From: Microbacterium sp. 3J1 | GTDB lineage: Bacteria; Actinomycetota; Actinomycetes; Actinomycetales; Microbacteriaceae | Length of the DNA stretch: 64,000 nt | Assembly (NCBI RefSeq): GCF_001049495.1 | Contig: NZ_CDWI01000001.1 | Location: forward strand, 1 to 64,000 | Reading direction: 5' to 3' | Part shown: in pieces, positions 12,662-21,708 of the stretch | Position numbering within the stretch: position 1 is the first letter of the stretch | Layout: each line of letters begins with the position of its first letter | Translations under genes and position numbers: made by a program | The notes under the pieces: generated by a model | Databases searched by the model: none | Told to the model about the DNA's origin: nothing | The model's input: only the letters and a program-made list of their open reading frames with translations

Positions 12662-12667
12662 ACCTTA
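12662..12667 (-). promoter_or_regulatory. -10 box TAAGGT, leaderless promoter of argC
   Basis: TAAGGT on the minus strand ends 6 nt before the argC ATG. Transcripts from here would lack the upstream leader frame. A second promoter at 12861-12866 would include it. Confidence 0.55.
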
Positions 12668-12770
12668 ACGGTCGGACCCCTCGTCGAACTCGGGGGTGCA
12701 GTGTCGGGAACCGGGGCGGCGACGCCGGCACTCGACCGCCGCGCATACGCAGGCAGAAGCGCAGGGTCGC

Positions 12771-12854
12771 CTAGAGTCGGCGGCCGCTGCGGCGTCGGCG
12801 CACGGCGATGACGCTCGGAGCGAGCATCAGAGAAGCGGTGGCGGCCGAAGGCAT
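12771..12854 (-). CDS. Candidate arginine leader peptide upstream of argC
   Basis: A 27-codon frame that starts ATG at 12854 and ends TAG at 12771. The last ten residues read VRRRRSGRRL, so six of the last nine codons are Arg, two of them the uncommon CGA. The ATG is exactly 6 nt after TATCGT (12866-12861), with a possible -35 TTGCGC 18 bp further up, which is the window's leaderless geometry. It reads in the same direction as argC, whose ATG is 115 nt past the stop. Position and composition suggest a ribosome-stalling leader for the arginine operon. Against this, I see no U-tract terminator between the frame and argC, and Arg-rich short frames arise easily in GC-rich DNA. Confidence 0.45.
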   Translation of the reverse strand: MPSAATASLMLAPSVIAVRRRRSGRRL

Positions 12855-12886
12855 GCCGCGACGATAGCGCGCTCGTCGCGGCATGC
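12851..12886 (-). terminator. 14 bp perfect hairpin downstream of the thiamine operon
   Basis: The arms GCATGCCGCGACGA (12851-12864) and TCGTCGCGGCATGC (12873-12886) pair perfectly around an 8 nt loop. It begins 14 nt after the stop of the thi fusion gene on the minus strand. There is no clear T-run. In read-through RNA it would also bury the ATG of the leader frame. Confidence 0.6.
12861..12866 (-). promoter_or_regulatory. -10 box TATCGT for the arginine-rich leader frame
   Basis: The hexamer ends 6 nt before the leader ATG. It lies inside the inverted repeat at 12851-12886. A transcript starting at the ATG would keep only the edge of that repeat. Confidence 0.4.
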
Positions 12887-12900
12887 GCAAATCCGGGCCG

Positions 12901-15048
12901 TCATCCGCACGGCAGCGGGCGTTCCTGAGCGAAGAACGCGCGCTCGTGCGCGCTGGAGACCACGAAGGCGCGGAGCATCCTCCGGCGTCCCTCGGCATCG
13001 GCCCGCGCGGCTGCACGCGTGACGTGATCGATCGCCTGCTCCGTCGCCTCCTCGAACGCCGGATCGGCATAGGTCGCGAGCCACGAGGCGTACGGGTGCG
13101 CCGGGTCGCGGACGCCGTCGCCGAACTCCCCCGCATGCAGGCGTCTGCCGAGATCCGTGTAGATCCAGAAGCACGGCAGCACCGCCGCGATGAGTTCCGA
13201 GTACACCCCGCCGAAGGCCACCGAGCGCAGATGGTCGAGGTAGGCGACGGTCGCCGGAGCGCGGGCTGCGGCGAAGGTCGAAGCACCCACGCCCGCCTCC
13301 GGAGTCAGCCAGGACGCGTGCAGTTCGAGCTCTCCGATGATGGACCCCTGTGCCGCGTGCGCCCAGAACGCCTGTTCCTGGGGAGTCGGAGCCAGCCGCG
13401 AGGCCTCGGAGAGCACGCGCGCGTACTCCCGGAGGTAGAGAGCATCCTGCCCCAGATAGAACAGGAACGCCTCCCGCGGGAGCGTCCCGTCTGCCAGAGC
13501 ACCGATGAACGGCAGCTCGTCGATCTCGGCCCGCACCTCGGCGATCTGCTGCCACCAACCGTCTCGGAGCTCTTCCGGAGCGGGCGCCGTCTCGAGACCG
13601 CCGCGTCTCCAGAGCCCGCCGAGATGATCGATCGGCCCGTGCCCTCCGCCGACGCGTAGCGAGTGGCCCGTCCGCAGCGCCTCCCGCACCCACGATCGCG
13701 CCGAGGCGACGGCGTCGACGGATGACTCCCCCCTCGCGAGGCGCGTCGCCAGGGCCGACGAGAGCGAGCATCCCGTGCCGTGCGTGTTGCCGGTGGCGAT
13801 GCGAGCGCCGGCGAACTCGCGCCGGAGTCCGCTCGCCGCGTGCACCAGCGCATCCGGAGCCTCGTCGCCGTCGAGATGGCCGCCCTTGACCAGCACCGCT
13901 GCACCCATCCGGGCCGAGAGTTCGTCGGCGGCGTCGAGGGCCGCATCCCATCCGTCGACAGGACGCCCGGTGAGCACGGCGAGCTCTGCGAGATTCGGTG
14001 TCACGACGTCGGCACGCTCGAGCAGTCCGCGCAGCGCCGTCTCGGCCTCCGCATCCAGCAGCCGATCGCCGCTGGTCGCGACCATGACAGGGTCGAGCAC
14101 GATGATGGGCGGTCGCACCGTGTCGAGCCATTCGACCACCGTGCGGATGACGTCGCTGTTCGCGAGCATCCCGATCTTGACCGCGTCGACGACGATGTCG
14201 TCCGAGACGGCATCGAGCTGTTCGCGCAGGAAGTCGGCGGGAGGGACATGCACCGCGCGCACACCCCTGGTGTTCTGGGCGGTGAGAGCGGTGACCACCG
14301 CCATGCCGTATCCGCCGTTCGCCGCGATCGACTTCAGGTCGGCCTGGACGCCGGCGCCGCCGGACGGGTCGCTGCCCGCGATGCTCAGGACCCGCGGGAC
14401 GCCGGCCGCCCGCCAGCGACGCACGAACTCCGTCGCGGTCCTCGTCGGATCATCGGCGGCGCAGAGTGCGGAGACCACTGCGAGTCCTGCAGCACCCGCG
14501 TCGTGGAGCGCCTCGGTGTCGTCGACCGTGACCCCTCCGATCGCCACACACGGGAGCGGACTGGCTGCAGCGAGCGCCGCGAAGCCGTCGATGCCCAGCG
14601 CGGGAGGATGATCCGGCTTCGTCGCGGTGGGGCGGATGACGCCGACACCCAGATAGTCCACCGTGCCCGGCGGCAGCGCCAGCACCGCATCGAGATGCTC
14701 CCGGGTGTTCGCGGTGAGTCCGACGATCGCGTCCACACCGAGCGCCTCGCGCGCCCGCAGCACCGATGCGTCTCCCTGACCGAGGTGCACGCCGTCGACG
14801 CTGGCACCGCGATCGCGGGCTGCGAGAGCCGCGTCGAGACGATCGTTCACGACGAGCAGCGCCCGCCCGTCGATCACCCGGGAGAGTTCGAGGAGCTGCA
14901 CGGCGATCTCGGCATCCGTCGCCGTCTTGTCCCGCAGCTGGACGATGCGGACGCCGCCGTCGACAGCCTGACGCACCGTCTCGACGACACCCCGCCCGCC
15001 CGTGCGCTCCCGATCCGTGACGAGGTACAGGGACAGATCGGCGATCAC
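12901..15048 (-). CDS. thiED: Trifunctional ThiE-ThiD-TenA fusion
   Basis: A 715-residue single chain with three thiamine enzymes. Residues 1-215 are thiamine-phosphate synthase ThiE ([32 protein letters not shown]). Residues 219-480 are HMP/HMP-P kinase ThiD ([35 protein letters not shown] [10 protein letters not shown]). Residues 490-715 are TenA, aminopyrimidine aminohydrolase, with catalytic Cys626 in LPCFWIYTD. Together they salvage and phosphorylate the pyrimidine and join it to the thiazole phosphate made by ThiM. The GTG start overlaps the thiM stop by 4 nt. ThiED fusions are known; the added TenA gives a complete pyrimidine salvage module. Confidence 0.93.
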   Translation of the reverse strand: MIADLSLYLVTDRERTGGRGVVETVRQAVDGGVRIVQLRDKTATDAEIAVQLLELSRVIDGRALLVVNDRLDAALAARDRGASVDGVHLGQGDASVLRAREALGVDAIVGLTANTREHLDAVLALPPGTVDYLGVGVIRPTATKPDHPPALGIDGFAALAAASPLPCVAIGGVTVDDTEALHDAGAAGLAVVSALCAADDPTRTATEFVRRWRAAGVPRVLSIAGSDPSGGAGVQADLKSIAANGGYGMAVVTALTAQNTRGVRAVHVPPADFLREQLDAVSDDIVVDAVKIGMLANSDVIRTVVEWLDTVRPPIIVLDPVMVATSGDRLLDAEAETALRGLLERADVVTPNLAELAVLTGRPVDGWDAALDAADELSARMGAAVLVKGGHLDGDEAPDALVHAASGLRREFAGARIATGNTHGTGCSLSSALATRLARGESSVDAVASARSWVREALRTGHSLRVGGGHGPIDHLGGLWRRGGLETAPAPEELRDGWWQQIAEVRAEIDELPFIGALADGTLPREAFLFYLGQDALYLREYARVLSEASRLAPTPQEQAFWAHAAQGSIIGELELHASWLTPEAGVGASTFAAARAPATVAYLDHLRSVAFGGVYSELIAAVLPCFWIYTDLGRRLHAGEFGDGVRDPAHPYASWLATYADPAFEEATEQAIDHVTRAAARADAEGRRRMLRAFVVSSAHERAFFAQERPLPCG

Positions 15049-15893
15049 AGCGCCCGCTCCTCGACACGTGCAGCGGCAGCCAGCTCGTGCGGCTGAACGG
15101 CCGCGAGTGCGTCGAGAAGTCCGACGGCGAAGCTGCCGGGGCCGGACGCCCGAGCCGCGGCATGCTCGGCGGCGATCGTGTAGACGAGGCTCGCCGCCGC
15201 CACCGCCGTGAGCGGTGCGATCGCCGACGGGCGCGCGGCGCCGAGGAATGCCGCCATGACGGCGCCCAGCGCGCATCCGCCCCCCGTGACCCGGGTGAGG
15301 AGCTCATGCCCGTTCGCGATGCGCACCACCCGGTCGCCGTCGGTGATCAGATCGACCGGCCCCGAGACCGCGACGACCGCACCGTGCCGCGCGGCGAGCG
15401 CCAGCGCCGCGTCGGCGGCGGCATCCGTCGTATCCGTGGCATCGACCCCGCGTCCGCCCGCGCTCACTCCGGCGAGTGCGAGGATCTCCGACGCGTTGCC
15501 TCGGATCGCCGTGGGCCGCCGGGCCACCAGGTCGTGCGCGAGCGCGGTGCGCACCGGCAGCACGCCGATCGCGACGGGGTCGAGCACCCACGGTGTGCCG
15601 ACCGACGCCGCGCCGTCCGCCGCCTCGAGGGCCGCCGCCCGCTGCTCGGGTGCCGGGGTTCCCAGGTTGATCAGCACCCCTGACGCGACGCCCGCGAAGA
15701 GTCCCGCCTCGCCGACGATGTCGACCATCGCCGGTGCCGCTCCGAGAGCGAGCAGCACGTTGGCCGTGAAGCCCGTGACGACGCTGTTCGTGATGCAGTG
15801 TGTGAGTGGCGGCGCCTCCCGCACCGCGGACAGGAGCTCGGCAGCCGAAGCCACGAGGGTCGAATCGGACTCTGGACGCAGACGATCGCTCAT
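15045..15893 (-). CDS. thiM: Hydroxyethylthiazole kinase
   Basis: A 282-residue ribokinase-like enzyme that phosphorylates 4-methyl-5-(2-hydroxyethyl)thiazole. Family blocks are [19 protein letters not shown], the active-site region GNASEILAL and the C-terminal ATP/anion-hole block [11 protein letters not shown] with the catalytic Cys. It is first in the two-gene salvage operon and sits directly behind a TPP riboswitch, so thiamine pyrophosphate should repress it. Confidence 0.95.
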   Translation of the reverse strand: MSDRLRPESDSTLVASAAELLSAVREAPPLTHCITNSVVTGFTANVLLALGAAPAMVDIVGEAGLFAGVASGVLINLGTPAPEQRAAALEAADGAASVGTPWVLDPVAIGVLPVRTALAHDLVARRPTAIRGNASEILALAGVSAGGRGVDATDTTDAAADAALALAARHGAVVAVSGPVDLITDGDRVVRIANGHELLTRVTGGGCALGAVMAAFLGAARPSAIAPLTAVAAASLVYTIAAEHAAARASGPGSFAVGLLDALAAVQPHELAAAARVEERAL

Positions 15894-15896
15894 TGC

Positions 15897-15973
15897 GACA
15901 TCCCTTCGCTAGTACGAACTAGATCAGGTTCGACGGGTCTGTTCTCAGCCGCGGATGCGGCACCCCGTGTCAC
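15897..15973 (-). promoter_or_regulatory. TPP riboswitch (THI element)
   Basis: On the minus strand the RNA reads ACACGGGGTGCC, then GGCTGAGAACAGACCC, then AACCTGATCTAG and finally GCGAAGGGATG. These are the conserved P2, P3 (CUGAGA) and P4/P5 (ACCUGAUC, GGGA) elements of the TPP aptamer in order. The end of the aptamer (GGGATG) lies a few bases before the thiM ATG, so translational control by hiding the ribosome binding site is likely. Confidence 0.95.
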
Positions 15974-15980
15974 TGCTCGC

Positions 15981-15986
15981 AGTCTA
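15981..15986 (-). promoter_or_regulatory. -10 box TAGACT of the thi operon
   Basis: TAGACT lies about 7 nt before the expected 5' end of the TPP riboswitch on the minus strand. The -35 region is weak. Confidence 0.5.
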
Positions 15987-16097
15987 GCGACGCCCGTCGG
16001 TCGGTCGGGCGATGCCGCCGTACAGGTCTCGGTCTCAGGCCGCGTCGTTCCGCCTCACGCTCTCAGCGGTGCGCAGCCGGGCCGGAGCGCAGTCTCG

Positions 16098-17063
16098 TCA
16101 CGCGAGCAGGCGCAGGAGCTCCCGTTCCTCGTCGCGGGTGAGGCCGGCACGTCTCGGACGGTCGACCCCGCGTGCGTCCTCGTCGACGATGACCGCCTCG
16201 ATGGTGTCCTCGACGGACCGCAGTTCGCCCCCCGCGGCGCGATACGCCCGATTCGACCGGGTCATGAAGCCGGTCATCTCGACGGGCAGCCACAGCGGAA
16301 GAGATCTGGCCCCGGCCCAGTGAGCGACGCCGTGCTCGAGCAGCCAGTCATCGCCCGCGACGACGACCTCGCCGCGGTGTCGAGCGGCTTCGCGGACGGC
16401 GGCCAGCACCTCCTCCAGCGGATGCGCGTCGCCGATCGCATTGACCGCGCCGGTGGCGGTCGTCGTGGAGATGAACGCCGCGAGGTCCTCGACATCGATG
16501 ACCTGCGTGCTGCGGCCCTCTGCACGCGGCACGAGCACCGGGTCGTCCGCCGCGCGGAGGAACGCGGCCGCCCAGTAGCCGAAGCGGTCGCTCGGGTCCC
16601 CGTCCCCCACGATGAGACCCGGCCGGACGACCAGGGCGCGATCGCCGAGCGCTCGCACCGCCTCTTCGGCGGCGACCTTCTGCGGCCCGTACTCGTACTC
16701 GTCGCCTGCACGGGCCGGCGGATGCAGCGGCGACGACTCGTCGGCGCCGGTGGTCTCGTCGTCGGAGTACGCCGACACCGACGAGACGTACGTCCATCGA
16801 GCGGCACGGTCTCCGAGAGCGGCGACCGCCCCGCTGACGTGATCCGCCCGGGAGGAGATGTCGACCACGTGATCCCAGTCGCGGCCGGACACCATGTCGT
16901 AGGCGGTCGGATCGTCCCGGTCGGCGATCACGAGGCTCGCGCCCTCCGGCGACGGCCTGCCGCCCCGGGCGAGGCACATCACGGTCGCTCCGCCGACGAG
17001 GAGCCGTCGGGCCACGCGACCGGACAACCAGCCCGTTCCGCCGAGGATCAGCACATCTGTCAT
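16098..17063 (-). CDS. NAD-dependent epimerase/dehydratase family protein (extended SDR)
   Basis: A 321-residue extended short-chain dehydrogenase/reductase. The N-terminal Rossmann motif reads ILGGTGWLSG, a variant of GGTGFxG. YVSSVSAYS carries the Ser region and YGPQK gives the catalytic Tyr-x-x-x-Lys type pair. The C-terminal half (VIDVEDLAAF, NAIGDAHPLEEVL) resembles nucleoside-sugar epimerase relatives. The substrate is unknown. It stands alone between the thi operon and pheT in the same direction. Confidence 0.8.
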   Translation of the reverse strand: MTDVLILGGTGWLSGRVARRLLVGGATVMCLARGGRPSPEGASLVIADRDDPTAYDMVSGRDWDHVVDISSRADHVSGAVAALGDRAARWTYVSSVSAYSDDETTGADESSPLHPPARAGDEYEYGPQKVAAEEAVRALGDRALVVRPGLIVGDGDPSDRFGYWAAAFLRAADDPVLVPRAEGRSTQVIDVEDLAAFISTTTATGAVNAIGDAHPLEEVLAAVREAARHRGEVVVAGDDWLLEHGVAHWAGARSLPLWLPVEMTGFMTRSNRAYRAAGGELRSVEDTIEAVIVDEDARGVDRPRRAGLTRDEERELLRLLA

Positions 17064-17124
17064 GCGCTCATGCCACCAGCATCCGCCCAGGAAGGGAAGG
17101 GGCTTCCGCTCGCCCCTGCACCGG

Positions 17125-17165
17125 GGTACGCGGACTGCATCCGAACAGGATGCAGTCCGCGTACC
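17125..17165 (-). terminator. 18 bp perfect hairpin after pheT
   Basis: Arms of 18 bp (17125-17142 and 17148-17165, starting GGTACGCGGACTG) pair perfectly around the loop GAACA. The hairpin begins 8 nt after the pheT stop on the minus strand. It has no T-run, as is common for hairpin terminators in actinobacteria. Confidence 0.8.
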
Positions 17166-17173
17166 GGCCGGGG

Positions 17174-19678
17174 TCAGTCGCGGATGGTCGCGCCGAAGCG
17201 CTGAGCGGCGACCTCGACGCCGGCGAGCTTCGCATCGGTCGCCTCCGCTGCGGTCAGCGTGCGATCGTCCGCGCGGAAGCGCAGTGCGAAGGTGAGGCTC
17301 TTGCTCCCCTCGGGCAGCCCGTCGCCTCGGTAGTCGTCGACGAGGCGCAGCGACTCCAGCAGAGCTCCCGCGCCTTCGACGAGCGCCGCCCGCACCTCGC
17401 CGGCCGGGACGTCGGCGCCCACGACGAGCGAGACGTCCTGCGTCGCCGCGGGGAAGGTCGACAGCGATGCCGCGACGGATCGATCACCGGCGAGTCCCAG
17501 GATGCCGTCGAGGTCGAGCTCCACGACGGTGGCGCGGCCGGGCAGGTCAGCCTCGGCGGCCACGTCGGGATGCAGCTCGCCGACGTAGCCCACCTCGACG
17601 TCGCCGACGACCAGCGCACCGGTGCGTCCGGGGTGGAGTGCCGCCCGCTGCGTCTGGACGACGTCGATGTCGACGCCGACGGCCGCCGCGATGACGCGGA
17701 CCGCATCGAGCGCCTCCGACAGGCCCGTCGCCTCGGCTGACCGACCCGGCTGACGCGGGATGACGTTGCCGGTGAGCAGCAGGGCGACATGGTTGTGCTG
17801 CGGCGGGATCGACGCGTTCAGCTCCGCGAGCGTCTCGTCCGACGGGCGGACACCGAGCGGCGGCACCGCGTCCGTGCCGTAGTCGACACCGGGCTCCGGC
17901 AGGAACACGGTTCCCGTCTCGAACAGGGCGAGGTCGGTGAATCCGCGCGAGATGTTGCGGTGCGCGATCTGCAGCAGACCAGGCACGAGCGAGCGCCGCA
18001 GGAACGGGGCGGAGCCGTCGAGCGCGTTCGCCAGGCGGATGCTGGGCAGGTGCTCTCCCGATGCGGACCCGTGCAGGTCGTTCTCCGTGTCGGTCGTGAA
18101 CGGGAACGACGGCGTCTCGACGAGTCCCGCTGCGGCGAGAGCGTTCGCCACCCGGCGACGCCCCTGCTGGAACGCGGTGAGGCCTCGGCCGGACGGCGGG
18201 GTCGGCAGCACCGACGGGATGCGGTCGAGACCGTGGATGCGGGCGACTTCCTCCGCCAGCGACCATCGATCGGTGAGATCGGGGCGCCAGGTGGGCGGGA
18301 TGACCGTCCACCCTGCATCCGTGCCGGTCACCTCGGCTCCGATCATGGTCAGGGCGTCCTCGATCTCGACATCGGTGTAGTCGACGCCGATGAGGCTTTG
18401 CACGAAGCCGCGCGGCAGCTCGATGTCCGCGACGAACACCTCGGAGAACAGCGCGCCGCCCTCGTCGGTGAGCGTGCCGCCGGCGAGCTCGACCATGAGG
18501 TCGGCCGCCCGACGGGCCGCGACGAACGGGACCAGCGGATCCACGCCGCGCTCGAAGCGCTTGGAGGCCTCGCTCGGCAGCTTGTGGCGGCGTGCCGTGC
18601 GTGCGATGGTGACCGGGTCGAAGGTCGCCGCCTCGATGAGGACGTTGCGCGTCGAGTCGCTCATCTCCGTGGTTCCGCCGCCCATGACGCCGGCGAGGCC
18701 GATCGGCCCCGACTCGTCGGTGATGAGCAGGTCCTCGACGTGCAGCCTCCGCTCCTGCCCGTCGAGCGTCGTCATCTTCTCGCCCGGGGTCGCGCGTCGC
18801 ACGATGATCCCGCCTGCGAGCCTGTCGAGGTCGTATCCGTGCAGCGGCTGTCCGAGCTCGAGCATCACGTAGTTCGTGATGTCGATCAGGATGCCCAGCG
18901 AGCGCATGCCCGCGAGCGACAGCCGAGCGATCATCCACGGCGGGGTCGGGCGGGCAGGGTCCACGTTCCGCACGACGCGCGTGACGAACTCGCTCGCGCC
19001 GACGCGACCGCGCACCGGGGCCGCGTCGTCCACGACTGCCGTGTGGCCCGTTCCCGGCTGCAGCTCGGCGAAGTCGCGCTCCGCGGGGTCGCGGAATCTC
19101 GCTCCCGTGGCGTGCGAGTACTCGCGCGCCACACCGCGAAGGGAGAATGCGTAGCCGCGGTCGGGCGTCACGTTAATCTCCACCGCGACGTCGTCGAGAC
19201 CGAGCAGGCTGATCGCGTCGGTGCCCACGGGAGCGTCGATACCGAGGTCGGCGAGCACGAGGATGCCGTTGTGCTCGTCGCCGAGGCCCAGCTCGCGTGC
19301 CGAGGCGATCATGCCGTCGGACACGTGTCCGTACGTCTTGCGGGCGGCGATCGGGAAGGGACCGGGAAGCACGGCACCGGGAAGGGTCACGACGACCTTG
19401 TCGCCGACGACGAAGTTGTGGGCTCCGCAGACGATTCCGCGGACTCCGCCGTTCGCCTCGCCCACGTCGACCTGGCACCAGTTGATGGTCTTGCCGTTCG
19501 ACTGCGGCTCGGGCTCGAGAGAGACGACCTGTCCGACGACGACGGGGCCCGTGATGTCGAAGCGGTGGATGTCCTCCTCCTCGAAACCGACGGACACCAT
19601 CGCCTCGAGCACATCCTCCGGCGTCGCATCCGCTGCCAGATCGACGTACTCACGCAGCCACGAAAGCGGGACGCGCAT
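17174..19678 (-). CDS. pheT: Phenylalanyl-tRNA synthetase beta subunit
   Basis: An 834-residue subunit of the (alpha beta)2 PheRS. Domains in order are an N-terminal strand region (MRVPLSWLREYVD), an EMAP-like tRNA-binding domain (about 40-150, GVRGIVCGAHNF), the B3/B4 editing domain (about 210-400), B5 (about 410-480), a catalytic-like core and a C-terminal ferredoxin-like anticodon-binding domain (STFPAATQDVSLVV to the end). The ATG overlaps the pheS stop by one base. The length is typical. Confidence 0.96.
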   Translation of the reverse strand: MRVPLSWLREYVDLAADATPEDVLEAMVSVGFEEEDIHRFDITGPVVVGQVVSLEPEPQSNGKTINWCQVDVGEANGGVRGIVCGAHNFVVGDKVVVTLPGAVLPGPFPIAARKTYGHVSDGMIASARELGLGDEHNGILVLADLGIDAPVGTDAISLLGLDDVAVEINVTPDRGYAFSLRGVAREYSHATGARFRDPAERDFAELQPGTGHTAVVDDAAPVRGRVGASEFVTRVVRNVDPARPTPPWMIARLSLAGMRSLGILIDITNYVMLELGQPLHGYDLDRLAGGIIVRRATPGEKMTTLDGQERRLHVEDLLITDESGPIGLAGVMGGGTTEMSDSTRNVLIEAATFDPVTIARTARRHKLPSEASKRFERGVDPLVPFVAARRAADLMVELAGGTLTDEGGALFSEVFVADIELPRGFVQSLIGVDYTDVEIEDALTMIGAEVTGTDAGWTVIPPTWRPDLTDRWSLAEEVARIHGLDRIPSVLPTPPSGRGLTAFQQGRRRVANALAAAGLVETPSFPFTTDTENDLHGSASGEHLPSIRLANALDGSAPFLRRSLVPGLLQIAHRNISRGFTDLALFETGTVFLPEPGVDYGTDAVPPLGVRPSDETLAELNASIPPQHNHVALLLTGNVIPRQPGRSAEATGLSEALDAVRVIAAAVGVDIDVVQTQRAALHPGRTGALVVGDVEVGYVGELHPDVAAEADLPGRATVVELDLDGILGLAGDRSVAASLSTFPAATQDVSLVVGADVPAGEVRAALVEGAGALLESLRLVDDYRGDGLPEGSKSLTFALRFRADDRTLTAAEATDAKLAGVEVAAQRFGATIRD

Positions 19679-20718
19679 CACACCACCATCCCGTACTGCT
19701 CGCTGAAACGGACATCGCCCTCGGCCATGTCCCGCATGTCCTGCACATCGCTGCGGAACATCAGTGCGCGCTCGACGCCCATGCCGAACGCGAAGCCGCT
19801 GTAGACGTCGGGATCGATCCCCGCCGCACGCAGCACGTTCGGATTGACCATGCCGCAGCCGCCCCACTCGATCCAGCGGGCGCCGCCCTTGAAGGTCGGG
19901 TGCCACAGGTCGAGCTCGGCCGACGGCTCGGTGAAGGGGAAGAAGTTCGTGCGAAAGCGCGTCTTGGCCTCGGGGCCGAACAGCTGACGTGCCACGTGGT
20001 CGAGCGTGCCCTTGAGGTGCGCCATCGAGATGCCCTTGTCGATGACGAGGCCCTCGAACTGGGTGAACACGGGAAGGTGCGTCGCGTCGAACTCGTCGGT
20101 GCGGTAGACGCGTCCGGGGCACAGCACGTAGATCGGCAGCTCGCGATCGAGCATCGAGCGCACCTGGACGGGGCTCGTGTGGGTGCGCATCACCAGGTGA
20201 CGCGATGTCGGATCGACGTAGAACGTGTCCTGCTCCTGGCGGGCGGGGTGGTCGACGTCGAAGTTCAGGGCGTCGAAGTTGAACCACTCGTGCTCGAGCT
20301 CGGGGCCTTCGGCGATCTCCCATCCCATGCCGACGAAGATGTCGGAGATCTGCTCGCTGAGGAGAGTGAGCGGATGCCGGGCGCCGACGCGCGAACGGGA
20401 TGGGACCGCGGTGATGTCGACGCGCTCGGCCTCGAGCCGGGCGGCGACCTCTGCAGCGGCGAGCTCGGCCTCCTTGGCGGCGAGCGCCTGGGTGACGCGG
20501 CCACGCCCCTGGCCGACGAGCTTGCCGAACGCGGCTTTGTTCTCAGGCGCGACCTGGCGCATCGAGGCGTTGAGCACGGCGAGCGGAGAGCCGTCGGCGA
20601 CATGTGCGGCGCGAGCGGCTTTCAGTTCGGTCGTATCGGCGGCTGCGGCGATCGCCTCGAGGGCTGCCGCGACGGCGGATTCGACCGCTTCCGGGGTGAT
20701 TTCGGGAGACTCAGACAC
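19678..20718 (-). CDS. pheS: Phenylalanyl-tRNA synthetase alpha subunit
   Basis: A 346-residue class II synthetase catalytic subunit. It has an N-terminal coiled-coil (about 1-95, Ala/Glu rich), motif 2 around RTNFFPFTEPSAELD and motif 3 GFAFGMGVERALM near the C terminus. The GTG start lies 8 nt after a TAGACT -10 box and there is no clear ribosome binding site. No T-box or Phe-rich leader is visible upstream. Confidence 0.96.
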   Translation of the reverse strand: MSESPEITPEAVESAVAAALEAIAAAADTTELKAARAAHVADGSPLAVLNASMRQVAPENKAAFGKLVGQGRGRVTQALAAKEAELAAAEVAARLEAERVDITAVPSRSRVGARHPLTLLSEQISDIFVGMGWEIAEGPELEHEWFNFDALNFDVDHPARQEQDTFYVDPTSRHLVMRTHTSPVQVRSMLDRELPIYVLCPGRVYRTDEFDATHLPVFTQFEGLVIDKGISMAHLKGTLDHVARQLFGPEAKTRFRTNFFPFTEPSAELDLWHPTFKGGARWIEWGGCGMVNPNVLRAAGIDPDVYSGFAFGMGVERALMFRSDVQDMRDMAEGDVRFSEQYGMVV

Positions 20719-20726
20719 GAGAGTCG

Positions 20727-20732
20727 AGTCTA
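20727..20732 (-). promoter_or_regulatory. -10 box TAGACT of pheST
   Basis: TAGACT is followed by 8 nt and the GTG start of pheS on the minus strand, so the mRNA would start at or within one or two bases of the start codon. Confidence 0.55.
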
Positions 20733-20766
20733 CCGGCGCGAGGCGGTCGCCCCGCGCCGGTGGACC

Positions 20767-21708
20767 TCACTTCGGATCGGAACTGTCCAGCCCGCCGACA
20801 CCGCCGGTGCCGCCGAACCCGCTCCCCCCGCGCTGCAGGGTGATGAGCTCGGTATCGGTGCCGTCGCCGTGCTGGCGAGGATCCTCTGCCGCATGGATGG
20901 CCTTCACCTTGGGCGAGCGCCGCGTCTGGATCTCCACCCACTTCGCGATGCCCGACAGGATGAGGCACATGATGATGTAGATGCCGCCGATGACGAAGGC
21001 GGACTGGAGGATGGGACGACCCTGCTGCGACGTGAGCTGCTTGGCGTAGTACAGCAGTTCCGGATAGGTGATGATGAAGCCGAGAGCGGTGTCCTTCATC
21101 GTCACGACCAGCTGGGCGACGATCACGGGGAGCATCGCCCGGATCGCCTGGGGCAGCAGGATGAGGCGCATCACGCCGCTCTTGCGCAGTCCGATCGCGT
21201 AGCCGGCCTCCTTCTGACCCCGAGGCAGCGACTCGACGCCGGCTCGCAGCACCTCTGCCAGCACGGAGCCGTTGTACGCCATCAGCGCGATCACGACAGC
21301 CCAGTACGGATCCATCTTGATGCCGACCACGGGAAGGCCGTAGTAGAGCAGCATCATGAACACCAGCACCGGGACCGCACGGAAGAGCTCGGTGATCGCG
21401 GTCACAGGGATGCGCACCCAGGCGTGCTCGGAGAGTCGACCGATCGCCAGCACGAACCCGAGGATGACGCTGAGGACGGCCGCCAGAGCGAACGCGGCGA
21501 GCGTGTTGCCCAGGGCCTTGAGGATGCCCATCCACACGTTGGAGAACGTGAACACGAACCACTTCTCGGCCGAGAACTGGCCCGTCTCCGCCATGCGGTA
21601 GACGATGAAGCCGACGGCCGCGAGGACGAGGACGATGGTGGCGACGGCGATGAGCCGGTTGCGGGCGATCGCGCGCGGTCCCGGGACGTCGTACAGTACG
21701 GAGCTCAT
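20767..21708 (-). CDS. gluD: Glutamate-type ABC transporter permease (GluD-like)
   Basis: A 313-residue polar amino acid ABC permease. About six membrane segments carry the EAA loop (YAIGLRKSGVMRLILLPQA) that contacts the ATPase. The order after gluA, gluB and gluC matches corynebacterial gluABCD. The ATG overlaps the gluC stop by 4 nt. The C terminus ends in a cytoplasmic tail of about 45 residues rich in Gly and Asp (GGSGFGGTGGVGG), longer than in most homologues. Confidence 0.9.
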   Translation of the reverse strand: MSSVLYDVPGPRAIARNRLIAVATIVLVLAAVGFIVYRMAETGQFSAEKWFVFTFSNVWMGILKALGNTLAAFALAAVLSVILGFVLAIGRLSEHAWVRIPVTAITELFRAVPVLVFMMLLYYGLPVVGIKMDPYWAVVIALMAYNGSVLAEVLRAGVESLPRGQKEAGYAIGLRKSGVMRLILLPQAIRAMLPVIVAQLVVTMKDTALGFIITYPELLYYAKQLTSQQGRPILQSAFVIGGIYIIMCLILSGIAKWVEIQTRRSPKVKAIHAAEDPRQHGDGTDTELITLQRGGSGFGGTGGVGGLDSSDPK

